Assembly: GCF_007097265.1 (NCBI RefSeq)
Contig: NZ_VJZP01000001.1
Location: forward strand, 287,314-351,313
Direction of reading: 5' to 3'
Length of the DNA: 64,000 bases
DNA from: Flavobacterium gawalongense
GTDB lineage: Bacteria; Bacteroidota; Bacteroidia; Flavobacteriales; Flavobacteriaceae
Below, in pieces: positions 1-9,601 of this stretch; the first letter of the stretch is position 1; each line of letters opens with the position of its first letter. The position numbers and the translations under genes were made by a program. Under the pieces are notes generated by a model. It did no database searches, was not told the origin of the DNA, and saw only the letters and a program-made list of their open reading frames with translations.

Positions 1-188
1 TCTCTCTTCATAAAACGAGTTGCAGCAATACGCGCAGCTTCAATTTGACGAGAAGTTAAGAACATTCCATCTTCATGTACAGATTTAATACCAAACATTC
101 CATTAGAAAGTTCATGTCCTCTTTGAGAATTTCCTTTCATTTTACCCTTTTGTACCTTACGGTATTTTGTTCTTTTAGGCTGTAACAT
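1..188 (-). CDS. rplP: 50S ribosomal protein L16 (5' part only)
   Basis: The 62 N-terminal codons of ribosomal protein L16 are present; the rest lies beyond the left edge of the window. The protein begins [19 protein letters not shown], the standard bacterial L16 start, and continues through the [15 protein letters not shown] segment typical of the family. L16 binds 23S rRNA near the A site and the peptidyl transferase centre of the large subunit. It is the last visible gene of the minus-strand S10 operon, 19 bp downstream of rpsC, so it is surely co-transcribed. The ATG start is unambiguous. Confidence 0.96.
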   Translation of the reverse strand, partial: MLQPKRTKYRKVQKGKMKGNSQRGHELSNGMFGIKSVHEDGMFLTSRQIEAARIAATRFMKR

Positions 189-207
189 TTTTCTTTAGTT
201 TAAAAAT

Positions 208-969
208 TTACTTTCTTTTACGAGCGTCTGGTTTTCCACCTTTATTAAAAGGCTTTCTATCTCCTCTAGGAGAATCGCCACCTTTACCACCACCAGTTCC
301 GGATTGTTTTTTATCCATTCCTGCAAGCGGGGAAAGATCTCTCTTTCCATAAACTTCACCTTTCATGATCCATACTTTGATTCCCATTCTACCATAAGTA
401 GTATGAGCTTCAGCCAAAGCATAATCAATGTCAGCTCTGAAAGTTGATAGAGGAATTCTACCTTCTTTGAAACCTTCTGAACGTGCCATTTCAGCACCAT
501 TCAAACGACCAGAAATCAGAACTTTAATTCCTTCAGCGTTCATACGCATAGAGGCTGCGATTGCCATTTTAATAGCACGTCTGTAAGAAATTCTGCTTTC
601 GATTTGACGACAGATGCTAGTCGCAACTAGATAAGCGTCAAGCTCAGGTCTTTTGATTTCAAAGATGTTAATTTGAACCTCTTTGTCAGTAATTTTCTTA
701 AGTTCTTCTTTCAACTTGTCTACCTCTTGTCCACCTTTTCCGATAATGATACCAGGTCTGGCAGTAGTGATAGTAACGGTTACAAGTTTCAAAGTTCTCT
801 CGATGATTACTTTCGATACACTAGCTTTTGATAAACGAGCATGGATATACTTTCTGATTTTGTGATCTTCGGCAAGTTTATCACCGTAATCATTTCCACC
901 ATACCAGTTCGAGTCCCATCCTCTGATGATACCAAGTCTATTTCCAATTGGATTTGTCTTTTGTCCCAT
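208..969 (-). CDS. rpsC: 30S ribosomal protein S3
   Basis: Ribosomal protein S3 (253 aa) forms part of the mRNA entry tunnel of the small subunit. The N-terminus ([14 protein letters not shown]) is diagnostic. A KH-type RNA-binding domain follows, with its GxxG loop (GKGG) at residues 77-80, then the S3 C-terminal domain with [10 protein letters not shown] and RADIDYA motifs. The protein ends in a glycine/lysine-rich tail of roughly 35 residues (about 218-253), making it somewhat longer than the 233-aa E. coli protein; such tails are common in Bacteroidetes. It sits 5 bp after rplV in the S10 operon. Confidence 0.98.
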   Translation of the reverse strand: MGQKTNPIGNRLGIIRGWDSNWYGGNDYGDKLAEDHKIRKYIHARLSKASVSKVIIERTLKLVTVTITTARPGIIIGKGGQEVDKLKEELKKITDKEVQINIFEIKRPELDAYLVATSICRQIESRISYRRAIKMAIAASMRMNAEGIKVLISGRLNGAEMARSEGFKEGRIPLSTFRADIDYALAEAHTTYGRMGIKVWIMKGEVYGKRDLSPLAGMDKKQSGTGGGKGGDSPRGDRKPFNKGGKPDARKRK

Positions 970-974
970 GCTGC

Positions 975-1388
975 TTAAGAATTGCTTTGTGTGTTATTGA
1001 TAGCTCCAAGCACGATTGTTACGTGGTTAGAACGTTTTCTAATTCTGTGTGCTCTTCCTTGTGGAGCTGGACGAAGTCTTTTCAACATCATTCCACCATC
1101 AACTCGGATTTCCTTAACAAATAAACCAGCTTCTTCCATATTAGCTTCAGGGTTTTTAGCTTGCCAGTTGGCAATTACTGATAAAACCAATTTTTCTAAT
1201 TTTCTTGAAGCTTCTTTAGAACTGAATCTTAAGATGTTAAGTGCTCTTTCTACCTTCTGACCTCTTACTAGATCTGCTACTAAGCGCATTTTTCTAGGTG
1301 AAGTAGGGCAGTTATTTAACTTTGCAAAAGCCAATGACTTGTTAGCCTCTTTTCTTGCATCTGCTGTTTCTCTTTTACGAACTCCCAT
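975..1388 (-). CDS. rplV: 50S ribosomal protein L22
   Basis: Ribosomal protein L22 lines the peptide exit tunnel of the large subunit. At 137 aa it is longer than E. coli L22 (110 aa) because of a basic N-terminal extension (about 20 residues) and a short polar tail. The core shows the usual family features: [14 protein letters not shown] near residues 30-43 and the C-terminal hairpin region [20 protein letters not shown]. It is packed between rpsS (6 bp) and rpsC (5 bp) in the operon order expected for S10 clusters. Confidence 0.97.
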   Translation of the reverse strand: MGVRKRETADARKEANKSLAFAKLNNCPTSPRKMRLVADLVRGQKVERALNILRFSSKEASRKLEKLVLSVIANWQAKNPEANMEEAGLFVKEIRVDGGMMLKRLRPAPQGRAHRIRKRSNHVTIVLGAINNTQSNS

Positions 1389-1394
1389 TGCTTC

Positions 1395-1673
1395 TTATTT
1401 TTTACCTTTATTTTTTGCTCCAGCATGACCTCTAAAAGATCTAGTTGGTGAAAATTCTCCTAATTTGTGACCTACCATGTTTTCTGTTACGTAAACTGGT
1501 ACAAATTGACGACCGTTATGAACTGCGATAGTTTGCCCAACAAAGTCCGGAGTAATCATAGAAGCTCTAGACCATGTCTTAACCACTCCTTTATTTCCAC
1601 CTGCAATGTTTTCCTGAACTTTCTTGTCTAACTTATAATGAACGAAAGGTCCTTTTTTTAATGAACGTGCCAT
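1395..1673 (-). CDS. rpsS: 30S ribosomal protein S19
   Basis: Ribosomal protein S19 (92 aa) sits in the head of the small subunit and contacts S13 and 16S rRNA. The sequence starts [15 protein letters not shown] and contains the family signature region [18 protein letters not shown], followed by [13 protein letters not shown] at the C-terminus. The length matches the family. It lies 6 bp after rplB and 6 bp before rplV, consistent with tight co-transcription and probably translational coupling. Confidence 0.98.
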   Translation of the reverse strand: MARSLKKGPFVHYKLDKKVQENIAGGNKGVVKTWSRASMITPDFVGQTIAVHNGRQFVPVYVTENMVGHKLGEFSPTRSFRGHAGAKNKGKK

Positions 1674-1679
1674 ATCTTA

Positions 1680-2504
1680 TTATTTCTTTCTACGTTCTAC
1701 GATATACTTGTTACTCGGGTTTTTCTTAGAACGAGTTCTATAACCTTTAGCTGGTATTCCATTTCTTGAACGTGGATGTCCACCAGAAGAACGTCCTTCA
1801 CCACCACCCATTGGGTGATCGACAGGGTTCATTGCAACAGGTCTTGTTCTAGGTCTTCTTCCTAACCATCTTGTTCTACCTGCTTTTCCAGATACAACTA
1901 ATTGGTGGTCTGAATTAGAAACCGCTCCAATTGTAGCCGAACAAGTCAACAAGATTAATCTTGTTTCACCAGAAGGCATTTTAATTGTAGCATATTTTCC
2001 ATCTCTTGCCATTAATTGAGCAAATGTTCCAGCAGAACGAGCGATTACCGCTCCTTGACCTGGTCTCAATTCAATACAAGAAATAACAGTTCCTAATGGA
2101 ATTCTGCTTAAAGGTAATGTATTACCAATTTCAGGCTGAGATTCAGGACCAGAAACTAATTTCTGACCAACTTTCAATCCGTTTTGAGCAATAACATATG
2201 TTTTCTCTCCATCAGCATACGCTAATAAAGCGATGAATGCAGTACGATTTGGATCATATTCAATTGATTTTACCGTCGCAGGAATCCCTTCTTTTGTACG
2301 CTTAAAATCAATGATACGATATCTCTGCTTGTGACCACCACCCGTATAACGCATGGTCATCTTTCCTTGACTATTTCTACCACCAGAGTTTTTTATCGGC
2401 GCTATCAAAGAGCGTTCCGGCTTATCAGTTGTAATGGCGTCATAACCATTCACAACTCTAAATCGCTGACCTGGGGTAATAGGTTTTAATTTTCTTACTG
2501 ACAT
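1680..2504 (-). CDS. rplB: 50S ribosomal protein L2
   Basis: Ribosomal protein L2 (274 aa) is a primary 23S rRNA binder needed for subunit association and peptidyl transfer. The OB-fold and SH3-like domains are recognisable, with the [19 protein letters not shown] segment in the N-terminal half and the conserved RGVAMNP-like region (here [18 protein letters not shown]) containing the invariant histidine near the C-terminus. Length is normal. It occupies the standard S10-operon position between rplW and rpsS with 6-bp gaps. Confidence 0.98.
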   Translation of the reverse strand: MSVRKLKPITPGQRFRVVNGYDAITTDKPERSLIAPIKNSGGRNSQGKMTMRYTGGGHKQRYRIIDFKRTKEGIPATVKSIEYDPNRTAFIALLAYADGEKTYVIAQNGLKVGQKLVSGPESQPEIGNTLPLSRIPLGTVISCIELRPGQGAVIARSAGTFAQLMARDGKYATIKMPSGETRLILLTCSATIGAVSNSDHQLVVSGKAGRTRWLGRRPRTRPVAMNPVDHPMGGGEGRSSGGHPRSRNGIPAKGYRTRSKKNPSNKYIVERRKK

Positions 2505-2510
2505 TTTATC

Positions 2511-2801
2511 TTAGATATTGTTGTAAAAATCAATTGTTTCTCCTTCTTGTACTTGAACAATTGCTTTTTTAATTGCATTAGTCTTTCCACTGATTAAACC
2601 ACTTTTAGTGTATTTAGTAGTTCTATCCGGTCTTACGTTCATTGTGTTAACACTCAAAACAGTTACTCCATAAGCAGCTTCAACAGCTTTCTTAATTTGT
2701 ACTTTATTTGCTTTTTTGTCAACAACAAATCCGAAGCGGTTTAAAACTTCACTTTCTTTGGTTACTTTTTCCGTTACTATAGGCTTAATTATGATGCTCA
2801 T
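2511..2801 (-). CDS. rplW: 50S ribosomal protein L23
   Basis: Ribosomal protein L23 (96 aa) is located at the polypeptide exit site and serves as a docking point for trigger factor and SRP. The sequence opens MSIIIKPIVTEKVTKESE, the standard start of the L23/L25 fold, and contains the KKAVEAAYGVTVLSVNTMNV segment. Length is typical of the family. It lies between rplD (6 bp) and rplB (6 bp). Confidence 0.97.
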   Translation of the reverse strand: MSIIIKPIVTEKVTKESEVLNRFGFVVDKKANKVQIKKAVEAAYGVTVLSVNTMNVRPDRTTKYTKSGLISGKTNAIKKAIVQVQEGETIDFYNNI

Positions 2802-2807
2802 ATCCTA

Positions 2808-3437
2808 TTATTTACTTAAATTTTCTTCAATTATCTCCAAAGAACTCTCTAAAAGCACTAAATTATTAGCGTTTAATATAGCGTAAGTACTTAATTCTAA
2901 GCTACTTACCACGCTAGAGCCCTTTAAATTGCGTGACGACAAATATACATTTTTATTTGTATCACCCAACACAAACAGGGATTTTTTATCCTGTAACTCT
3001 AAAGCTTTCAAAACGTTGATGAAATTTTTAGTGTTTGGTGTTTCAAAATTAAAGTCTTCAAGAACGATAATGTTCGACTCTTTTGCTTTAATTGAGAAAG
3101 CAGATTTTCTAGCCAAACGTTTCAAGCTTTTATTCAATTTGAATGAATAACTTCTTGGTCTTGGTCCGAAAACTGTTCCACCACCTTTAAACAATGGATT
3201 CTTTGCACTACCCGCACGAGCAGTACCAGTTCCTTTTTGTTTTTTAATCTTACGTGTACTTCCCGCAACTTCAGCTCTTTCTTTAGCTTTGTGCGTTCCT
3301 TGTCTTTGATTAGCAAGATATTGCTTTACATCAAGGTATACTGCGTGATTGTTTGGTTCTATACCAAATACTGAATCAGAAAGTTGAACTTTTCTTCCAG
3401 TATCTTTTCCGTTGAAATCTAATACTTTTGCTTCCAT
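2808..3437 (-). CDS. rplD: 50S ribosomal protein L4
   Basis: Ribosomal protein L4 (209 aa) reaches into the exit tunnel and, in some bacteria, autoregulates the S10 operon. The extended loop is visible (TRKIKKQKGTGTARAGS, about residues 60-80), followed by PLFKGGGTVFGPRPRSYSFKLNKS. The ATG overlaps the stop codon of rplC by one base (TAATG arrangement at 3435-3439), which predicts translational coupling of L3 and L4. No conserved autoregulatory leader could be identified from sequence alone. Confidence 0.97.
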   Translation of the reverse strand: MEAKVLDFNGKDTGRKVQLSDSVFGIEPNNHAVYLDVKQYLANQRQGTHKAKERAEVAGSTRKIKKQKGTGTARAGSAKNPLFKGGGTVFGPRPRSYSFKLNKSLKRLARKSAFSIKAKESNIIVLEDFNFETPNTKNFINVLKALELQDKKSLFVLGDTNKNVYLSSRNLKGSSVVSSLELSTYAILNANNLVLLESSLEIIEENLSK

Positions 3438-4054
3438 TACTTCTGAATGATTACATAAGAGTTGTTACATCCAGGAACACATCCTTTTATAACAAGTAGG
3501 TTCTTTTCAGCAACTACTTTTAAAACTCTAAGGTTTTGAACTTTTACATTGTCTCCTCCCATACGTCCAGCCATACGCATTCCTTTGAATACTCTAGATG
3601 GATAAGAAGAAGCTCCCACAGAACCCGGCGCTCTTAAACGGTTGTGTTGACCGTGAGTTGCTTGACCAACACCACCAAAACCGTGACGTTTTACAACCCC
3701 TTGAAAACCTTTACCTTTAGATACACCTTGTACATCTACAAATTCTCCTTCAGAAAAAATAGAAACATCTATAAGATCTCCTAAATTTTGTTCAGTTGCG
3801 AAATCTCGGAATTCAACGACTTTTTTCTTAGCTACAGTTCCCGCTTTTTTAAAGTGACCTAAAGCCGCTTTTGTGGAATGTTTCTCGTTTTTGTCATCGA
3901 AACCAAGTTGCAACGCTTCGTACCCGTCAACACCTTTGGTTCTGACTTGGGTAACAACACATGGTCCAGCTTCGATTACTGTACAAGGAATATTCTTCCC
4001 GTTCTCGTCGAAAATGCTAGTCATGCCGATTTTTTTACCAATTAACCCAGACAT
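3437..4054 (-). CDS. rplC: 50S ribosomal protein L3
   Basis: Ribosomal protein L3 (205 aa) helps organise the peptidyl transferase centre. It begins [20 protein letters not shown] and carries the conserved [13 protein letters not shown] and [14 protein letters not shown] segments; the Gln in HGQHN corresponds to the residue methylated in E. coli L3. It is separated from rpsJ by an unusually long 155-bp gap that holds a consensus promoter and a short AT tandem repeat, so rplC may be the first gene of its own transcript as well as part of the longer str-S10 transcript. Confidence 0.97.
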   Translation of the reverse strand: MSGLIGKKIGMTSIFDENGKNIPCTVIEAGPCVVTQVRTKGVDGYEALQLGFDDKNEKHSTKAALGHFKKAGTVAKKKVVEFRDFATEQNLGDLIDVSIFSEGEFVDVQGVSKGKGFQGVVKRHGFGGVGQATHGQHNRLRAPGSVGASSYPSRVFKGMRMAGRMGGDNVKVQNLRVLKVVAEKNLLVIKGCVPGCNNSYVIIQK

Positions 4055-4055
4055 A

Positions 4056-4079
4056 ATTATTAATTATTAATTATTAAAT
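4056..4079. repeat. AT-only tandem repeat in the rplC leader
   Basis: Three to three-and-a-half copies of the heptamer TAATTAT lie directly upstream of the rplC start codon (TAATTAT TAATTAT TAATTAT TAA). The tract is A/T only and would be unstructured in RNA, giving an accessible ribosome landing site in a phylum that uses few Shine-Dalgarno sequences. The functional reading is inference. Confidence 0.6.
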
Positions 4080-4129
4080 ATAAATATAGAACGCAGCTTT
4101 TAACCCAATCCTATTTTTTTAAAGTGGTG

Positions 4130-4160
4130 CAAAAGTATAACTTATTTACACACAATCCAA
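4130..4160 (-). promoter_or_regulatory. Internal promoter between rpsJ and rplC
   Basis: On the minus strand a TTG (complement of 4158-4160) is followed after 20 nt by TACTTTTG (complement of 4130-4137). This matches the Bacteroidetes housekeeping promoter (TTG, about 19 nt, TAnnTTTG). Transcription would start about 70 nt upstream of rplC. It would let rplC and downstream genes be expressed separately from rpsL-rpsG-fusA-rpsJ. Confidence 0.7.
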
Positions 4161-4209
4161 AAAAATATTTTTCGGTTAAAAACAGCGTTCCTTTTTACTC
4201 TTAAACTAC

Positions 4210-4515
4210 TTAAACTTTGATTTCAACTTCAACTCCACTTGGCAATTCAAGTTTCATTAAAGCATCAATAGTTTTAGATGAAGATGAATAAATGTCAATT
4301 AATCTCTTGTATGACATTACTTCAAATTGCTCTCTCGCTTTTTTGTTAACGTGCGGAGAACGTAGTACAGTGAAAAGTTTTTTGTGAGTTGGCAATGGAA
4401 TTGGTCCTGTTACTACTGCACCTGTACTTTTTACAGTTTTTACAATCTTTTCAGCAGACTTGTCTACCAACATGTGATCGTAAGATTTTAATTTTATTCT
4501 GATTTTTTGACTCAT
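4210..4515 (-). CDS. rpsJ: 30S ribosomal protein S10 / NusE
   Basis: Ribosomal protein S10 (101 aa) is a head protein of the 30S subunit and also the NusE transcription antitermination factor. The sequence [25 protein letters not shown] and the [26 protein letters not shown] segment are diagnostic. It follows fusA after 11 bp, with no tuf gene in between, which is the usual Bacteroidetes arrangement. Downstream lies the 155-bp gap with the rplC promoter. Confidence 0.98.
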   Translation of the reverse strand: MSQKIRIKLKSYDHMLVDKSAEKIVKTVKSTGAVVTGPIPLPTHKKLFTVLRSPHVNKKAREQFEVMSYKRLIDIYSSSSKTIDALMKLELPSGVEVEIKV

Positions 4516-4526
4516 TTTCTTAAAGA

Positions 4527-6683
4527 TTAAGCGTTTCCTTTTGCTTTTTTGATAACTGCTTCCGAAATATTCGAAGGAGTTTCAGCGTAATGTGAAAATT
4601 CCATTGTTGATGTTGCACGACCTGAAGACAAAGTTCTTAAAGTAGTAACATAACCAAACATTTCTGATAATGGTACATCAGCTTTAATAGTTTTAGCACC
4701 ATTTCTGTCACCCATGTCATTCACCTGACCTCTACGACGGTTGATATCACCTACGATATCTCCCATGTTTTCTTCTGGTGTAATCACTTCCATTTTCATG
4801 ATAGGCTCAAGAATAACAGCACCTGCAGCACGACCTGACTCTCTGTAACCCATTCTTGCAGCTAACTCAAAAGAAAGCGCATCTGAATCTACAGGGTGAA
4901 AAGATCCGTCTAATAAAGTCACTTTCAAACTATCTACTTGGTATCCTGCTAAAGGACCTGTTTTCATAGCTTCTCTGAAACCTTTTTCAACTGAAGGGAT
5001 ATATTCTTTAGGAACGTTACCACCTTTTACCGCATTAATAAACTGCAATCCAACTGGAGTTTTACCGTCCACAACATCTGCTGGTTCGATTCTAAATACG
5101 ATATCACCGAATTTACCACGACCACCTGATTGTTTCTTGTACGTTTCTCTGTGTTGAGCAGATTTAGTAAATGCTTCTTTGTATTCCACTTGAGGCTCAC
5201 CTTGGTTCACTTCAACTTTGAATTCACGTTTCATTCTATCAACAAGGATATCTAAGTGAAGCTCACCCATACCTGATATAATAGTTTGCCCTGAAGCCTC
5301 ATCTGTTCTAACAGTAAATGTAGGATCTTCTTCAGCCAATTTAGCCAAAGCCATACCCATTTTATCTACGTCAGCTTTAGTTTTAGGCTCAATTGCAATA
5401 CCAATTACCGGTGCTGGAAATTTCATAGACTCAAGAATAATTGGGTGTTTTTCATCACACAATGTATCTCCTGTTTTAATATCCTTAAATCCTACTGCTG
5501 CACCAATATCACCAGCCTCGATGTACTCGATTGGGTTTTGTTTGTTCGCATGCATTTGATAGATACGTGAGATTCTTTCTTTATTTCCTGAACGTGTGTT
5601 CAAAACATAAGAACCCGCATCTAAACGTCCTGAATAAGCACGGAAGAAAGCCAAACGACCTACGAATGGGTCAGTAGCAATTTTAAATGCTAAAGCAGCG
5701 AATGGCTCTTTAACATCTGGCTTACGCAAAATTTTAGTTTGATCTTCTTCTAATAAATCAGCATCATCAGGATGAATCCCTTCGATACCTTCTTTATCCA
5801 TTGGAGATGGTAAATATTTACATACTGCATCTAACATGAATTGAACTCCTTTGTTTTTGAAAGAAGAACCAGCAATCATCGGAATGATAGCCATATCCAT
5901 AGTAGCAGCTCTTAAAGCAATGTTGATTTCTTCCTCTGTAATAGAGTCTTCATCTTCCATGAATTTTTCCAACAAATTCTCATCATAATCAGCAACTGCC
6001 TCAATAAGAATCGATCTGTATTCTTTCACTTCCGCAACCATATCCTCAGGAATAGGCACGATATCATATGTCGCACCAAGTCCTTCTTCATGCCATACAA
6101 TAGCTTGATTTTTCACTAAATCAACCACACCTTTGAAGTCGTTTTCTTCACCAATTGGCAAAGTAATAGCAACCGCATTAGATTTCAACATGTCTCTAAC
6201 TTGCTGACAAACCATCAAAAAGTTAGAACCTTGACGGTCCATTTTGTTTACAAATCCAATACGTGGCACTCTGTATTGATCAGCAAGTCTCCAGTTAGTT
6301 TCTGATTGTGGCTCGACACCATCAACAGCACTAAACAAGAAAACCAACCCATCAAGTACACGTAAAGAACGATTTACTTCAACAGTAAAATCAACGTGTC
6401 CCGGGGTATCAATAATATTAAAGTGATAAGGCAATGTCTCTGACAAAACTTTACCTTGTTCAGTTGGAAAATTCCATTCACAAGTTGTAGCTGCAGACGT
6501 AATTGTAATACCTCTTTCTTGCTCTTGTGCCATCCAGTCCATAGTTGCAGCACCATCGTGCACTTCACCTATCTTATGTGACTTTCCAGTATAGAATAAT
6601 ATACGCTCCGTTGTTGTTGTTTTACCAGCATCAATGTGAGCAGCAATTCCTATATTTCTTGTATATTTTAAATCTCTAGCCAT
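4527..6683 (-). CDS. fusA: Elongation factor G
   Basis: EF-G (718 aa) is the GTPase that drives ribosomal translocation and, with RRF, ribosome recycling. The G domain carries the P-loop AHIDAGKTT (about residues 16-24), the switch region [15 protein letters not shown] and NKMD motifs; domains II-V follow with the conserved [10 protein letters not shown] and domain IV (GGRGKFGDI) regions. Length is normal. It is the third gene of the str operon, 10 bp after rpsG. No obvious truncation or fusion is seen; this looks like the main translational copy rather than a paralogue. Confidence 0.98.
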   Translation of the reverse strand: MARDLKYTRNIGIAAHIDAGKTTTTERILFYTGKSHKIGEVHDGAATMDWMAQEQERGITITSAATTCEWNFPTEQGKVLSETLPYHFNIIDTPGHVDFTVEVNRSLRVLDGLVFLFSAVDGVEPQSETNWRLADQYRVPRIGFVNKMDRQGSNFLMVCQQVRDMLKSNAVAITLPIGEENDFKGVVDLVKNQAIVWHEEGLGATYDIVPIPEDMVAEVKEYRSILIEAVADYDENLLEKFMEDEDSITEEEINIALRAATMDMAIIPMIAGSSFKNKGVQFMLDAVCKYLPSPMDKEGIEGIHPDDADLLEEDQTKILRKPDVKEPFAALAFKIATDPFVGRLAFFRAYSGRLDAGSYVLNTRSGNKERISRIYQMHANKQNPIEYIEAGDIGAAVGFKDIKTGDTLCDEKHPIILESMKFPAPVIGIAIEPKTKADVDKMGMALAKLAEEDPTFTVRTDEASGQTIISGMGELHLDILVDRMKREFKVEVNQGEPQVEYKEAFTKSAQHRETYKKQSGGRGKFGDIVFRIEPADVVDGKTPVGLQFINAVKGGNVPKEYIPSVEKGFREAMKTGPLAGYQVDSLKVTLLDGSFHPVDSDALSFELAARMGYRESGRAAGAVILEPIMKMEVITPEENMGDIVGDINRRRGQVNDMGDRNGAKTIKADVPLSEMFGYVTTLRTLSSGRATSTMEFSHYAETPSNISEAVIKKAKGNA

Positions 6684-6693
6684 TTCTTACGAA

Positions 6694-7170
6694 TTAAAAT
6701 CTAAAGTGAGAGAACGCTTTATTAGCTTCTGCCATTTTGTGAGTATCCATTCTCTTTTTAACAGCAGCACCTTCTTCTTTAGCCGCAGCTAAACATTCAG
6801 AAGCTAACCTTTGAGCCATAGATTTTTCATTTCTTCTTCTAGAATAAAGTATTAACCACTTCATCGCCATAGAAATTTTTCTGTCTGGACGAATTTGCAT
6901 TGGAATCTGAAATGTAGCTCCACCTACTCTACGACTACGTACTTCTACGTGAGGCATAACATTGGTTAACGCATCTTTCCAGATTTCTAATGATGGTTTT
7001 TCTGCATCTTGTTTTTTAGACTCAATGATGTCAATTGCATCATAAAATACTTTAAACGCTGTCGATTTTTTTCCATCCCACATTAAGTTGTTCACAAAAC
7101 GTGTTACCAGTTGGTCATTAAACCTTGGATCTGGTAAAAGTGGTCTTTTCTTTGCCGCTCTTTTTCTCAT
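6694..7170 (-). CDS. rpsG: 30S ribosomal protein S7
   Basis: Ribosomal protein S7 (158 aa) nucleates assembly of the 30S head and contacts tRNA at the exit site. It begins MRKRAAKKRPLLPDPRF, the usual start of the family, and contains the VGGATFQIPMQIRPDR core and the C-terminal MAEANKAFSHFRF. Length is normal. It lies 73 bp downstream of rpsL in the str operon. In E. coli S7 autoregulates this operon through the rpsL-rpsG spacer; a comparable structure cannot be asserted here. Confidence 0.98.
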   Translation of the reverse strand: MRKRAAKKRPLLPDPRFNDQLVTRFVNNLMWDGKKSTAFKVFYDAIDIIESKKQDAEKPSLEIWKDALTNVMPHVEVRSRRVGGATFQIPMQIRPDRKISMAMKWLILYSRRRNEKSMAQRLASECLAAAKEEGAAVKKRMDTHKMAEANKAFSHFRF

Positions 7171-7243
7171 GTCTTTTTTTTAATAAAATGTCATACCCAT
7201 ACAATTGCGATTAACCACATTCCTATGAGAACAACTTTTTAAA

Positions 7244-7627
7244 TTACTTTTTTGCTTCTTTTGGGCGTTTAGCACCATACTTAGATCTTCTTTGCGTTCT
7301 TCCTGCTACTCCTGACGTATCAAGCGCACCACGAACGATGTGATATCTAACTCCTGGTAAATCTTTTACCCTTCCACCCCTAACTAATACTATCGAGTGC
7401 TCTTGTAAATTGTGTCCTTCACCAGGGATATAGGCATTTACTTCATTACCATTTGTCAAACGTACACGCGCTACTTTACGCATTGCAGAGTTTGGTTTTT
7501 TTGGCGTTGTAGTGTAAACACGCGTACAAACCCCCCTTCTTTGAGGACAAGAATCTAAAGCAACCGATTTACTCTTCTTAGTTATCTGAGTTCTTCCTGT
7601 TCTTACTAATTGTTGAATTGTTGGCAT
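7244..7627 (-). CDS. rpsL: 30S ribosomal protein S12
   Basis: Ribosomal protein S12 (127 aa) is at the decoding centre. The sequence begins [12 protein letters not shown] and retains lysine at both classical streptomycin-resistance positions: [12 protein letters not shown] and [11 protein letters not shown], so the allele looks streptomycin-sensitive by this criterion. It is the first gene of the minus-strand str operon, with a full promoter match 54-83 bp upstream of its start. Confidence 0.98.
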
Positions 7628-7680
7628 AATTAATACTAAAAATTTCTTATTATATTAAATTCCCGCTTTTTACGGGGTTG

Positions 7681-7710
7681 CAAATGTAGAAAATATTTTT
7701 CACTCTACAA
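7681..7710 (-). promoter_or_regulatory. str operon promoter (upstream of rpsL)
   Basis: Minus-strand TTG (complement of 7708-7710), then exactly 19 nt, then TACATTTG (complement of 7681-7688): a full match to the Bacteroidetes -33/-7 consensus. The leader of roughly 50 nt has a weak GC-richer hairpin (CCCG/CGGG) around 7660-7680 that may or may not matter. This is the best promoter match in the window. Confidence 0.85.
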
Positions 7711-7749
7711 ACGTTAAACTATTAATTTTCAATAAGATTATTTTGCCGT

Positions 7750-7779
7750 TTGATTTTTATCCCAAACCACAGATATTTG
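7750..7779 (+). promoter_or_regulatory. Probable promoter of the Omp85-type gene
   Basis: TTG at 7750-7752 is followed after 19 nt by GATATTTG at 7772-7779, which differs from TAnnTTTG only at the first base. Spacing is ideal. It would start transcription about 25 nt before the TTG start codon at 7808 and is divergent from the str operon promoter. Confidence 0.55.
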
Positions 7780-7807
7780 CATTACATTTATTAAAACCTA
7801 TATTGAT

Positions 7808-9517
7808 TTGAAAGCTTTGCTATTTTTATTTTTATTTTTAAATTTTGGATGGTGTTGTTCTGCTCAAAATTTTCAATTGCAAATAATCGGAAACACTGAA
7901 TCAGAAACGAAAACTATTGATTCGTTGCAGTATAATTCCAATCACAAAAACACAAAATCCATCCATGACGAAACTATTCGAATGTCCGATAAACTATCTA
8001 AAATAGGATTTATTGAAAACAATGTAACTGACAATATCAAAATAAACGATTCCAGCTATATCGCAAAATTAACGCTCGGAAACAGAATCAAATCGATACA
8101 TATATATATAGGTAGAAATATCGAATTAAAAAACACGATTGCTCTTAACAAAACAAAAGACACCATCGTTATCCGATATGAAGAAACAGAAGCATTCTTA
8201 AACAAGGCTTTACAAAAGTTAGAACAAAAAGGATTTGCATTAGCCAAATTAAAACTGATTCACATCCAAAATAATAATCAAACACTTTACGCTGATTTAG
8301 AATTCACAGCTGACAAAAAAAGAGAAATAAACGCAATAGTAATTAAATATGCCGAAAAGGAAAACAAAACAAACTTTCCGAAAGGACATATAGCCCAAAT
8401 CAATCGAAAATACTACAACAAAACTTTCAACCAGAACATTGTTGAACAAGTGCATAATGAATTCGAAAAATTCAGATTCGTAAGTCAGGTAAAATATCCA
8501 GAAATTTTACTCACAACAGACACTACAAAAATATATGTCTACCTAGAAAAAAGAAAATCAAATACTTTTGACGGCTTTATAGGCTTTTCTAACAATGAGA
8601 ACAAAAAAATAGTATTTAATGGTTATTTAGATATAAACCTCGAAAACACTTTACGAGTCGGAGAACAATTTTCATTGTATTGGAAAAGCGACGGAAACAA
8701 ACAAAAAACGTTTAGAACCAGCATAGAATTACCGTATTTATTCAAAAGCCCAATCGCACTCAAAGCCAACCTTACCATTTTCAAACAAGACAGCACCTAT
8801 CAAAACACAAAAACCGGAATCGACTTAGGTTATTTCATCAATTACAACACCCGAATTTATCTGGGCTACCTGTCAACCGAATCCAGCGACATTCAGAATA
8901 CCAACAGCGAACAACTGAGTGATTATAAAAATTCGTTTTTGACTTCAGCTTTCGAATACACGAAAAACGACAACAACAATTCTAAATTTCCAAAAAAAAC
9001 AACAATCTCCCTTGCCATTGGACTTGGAAAAAGAGATTCCAACAATGCGTCCGAAGCAACAACCGCGAACCAACAATTTTACGTCAATCTCGAAGCTATG
9101 CATAATTTTTATCTGAATGACAAAAACAGCATCAATATCAGAAGTCAAAATTATTATTTACAAAGCGACACCTACATTATAAATGAGCTATTTCGTTTTG
9201 GAGGAGTCAGTTCCATACGAGGATTCGAAGAAAACAGTCTGCAAGCACATTTTTTAACATCAATTTTAACAGAATATCGCTATGCACTTTCTCCAAGTTT
9301 ATACCTTCACTCCATCTTAGATTATGGCTTATACAAAGAAAAAACAATTCAAGAAGAAAACAATCAAAAAACAAACTTAATAGGCGTGGGACTAGGACTG
9401 GGGCTGCAAACAAAAAACGGAACACTAAAACTAGCCTTAACAAAAGGAAGCACGAAAAACCAAAAATTAAATTTTTATAACACTATTATTCATATATGTT
9501 ATAATGTTAAATTTTGA
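7808..9517 (+). CDS. Omp85 superfamily (BamA/TamA-type) outer-membrane beta-barrel protein
   Basis: A 569-aa secreted protein with an N-terminal signal peptide (MKALLFLFLFLNFGWCCSAQ) and a C-terminal phenylalanine as expected for outer-membrane barrels. The region from about residue 110 to 250 looks POTRA-like, and the C-terminal half is a barrel with the Omp85 loop-6 motif (SIRGFEE, Arg near residue 471). Omp85 proteins insert or secrete outer-membrane proteins; this is not the canonical BamA (too short), and its client is unknown. The start codon is TTG at 7808: no in-frame ATG precedes a complete signal peptide, and the promoter lies just upstream. Confidence 0.75.
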   Translation: MKALLFLFLFLNFGWCCSAQNFQLQIIGNTESETKTIDSLQYNSNHKNTKSIHDETIRMSDKLSKIGFIENNVTDNIKINDSSYIAKLTLGNRIKSIHIYIGRNIELKNTIALNKTKDTIVIRYEETEAFLNKALQKLEQKGFALAKLKLIHIQNNNQTLYADLEFTADKKREINAIVIKYAEKENKTNFPKGHIAQINRKYYNKTFNQNIVEQVHNEFEKFRFVSQVKYPEILLTTDTTKIYVYLEKRKSNTFDGFIGFSNNENKKIVFNGYLDINLENTLRVGEQFSLYWKSDGNKQKTFRTSIELPYLFKSPIALKANLTIFKQDSTYQNTKTGIDLGYFINYNTRIYLGYLSTESSDIQNTNSEQLSDYKNSFLTSAFEYTKNDNNNSKFPKKTTISLAIGLGKRDSNNASEATTANQQFYVNLEAMHNFYLNDKNSINIRSQNYYLQSDTYIINELFRFGGVSSIRGFEENSLQAHFLTSILTEYRYALSPSLYLHSILDYGLYKEKTIQEENNQKTNLIGVGLGLGLQTKNGTLKLALTKGSTKNQKLNFYNTIIHICYNVKF

Positions 9518-9601
9518 ATGCGTGCATAAAAAATCATTCAAACGTTAGGAAAGTTAACAAATTATTAAGATTTTTGTCTCACTAATTCAAAATATTTAAA
9601 A

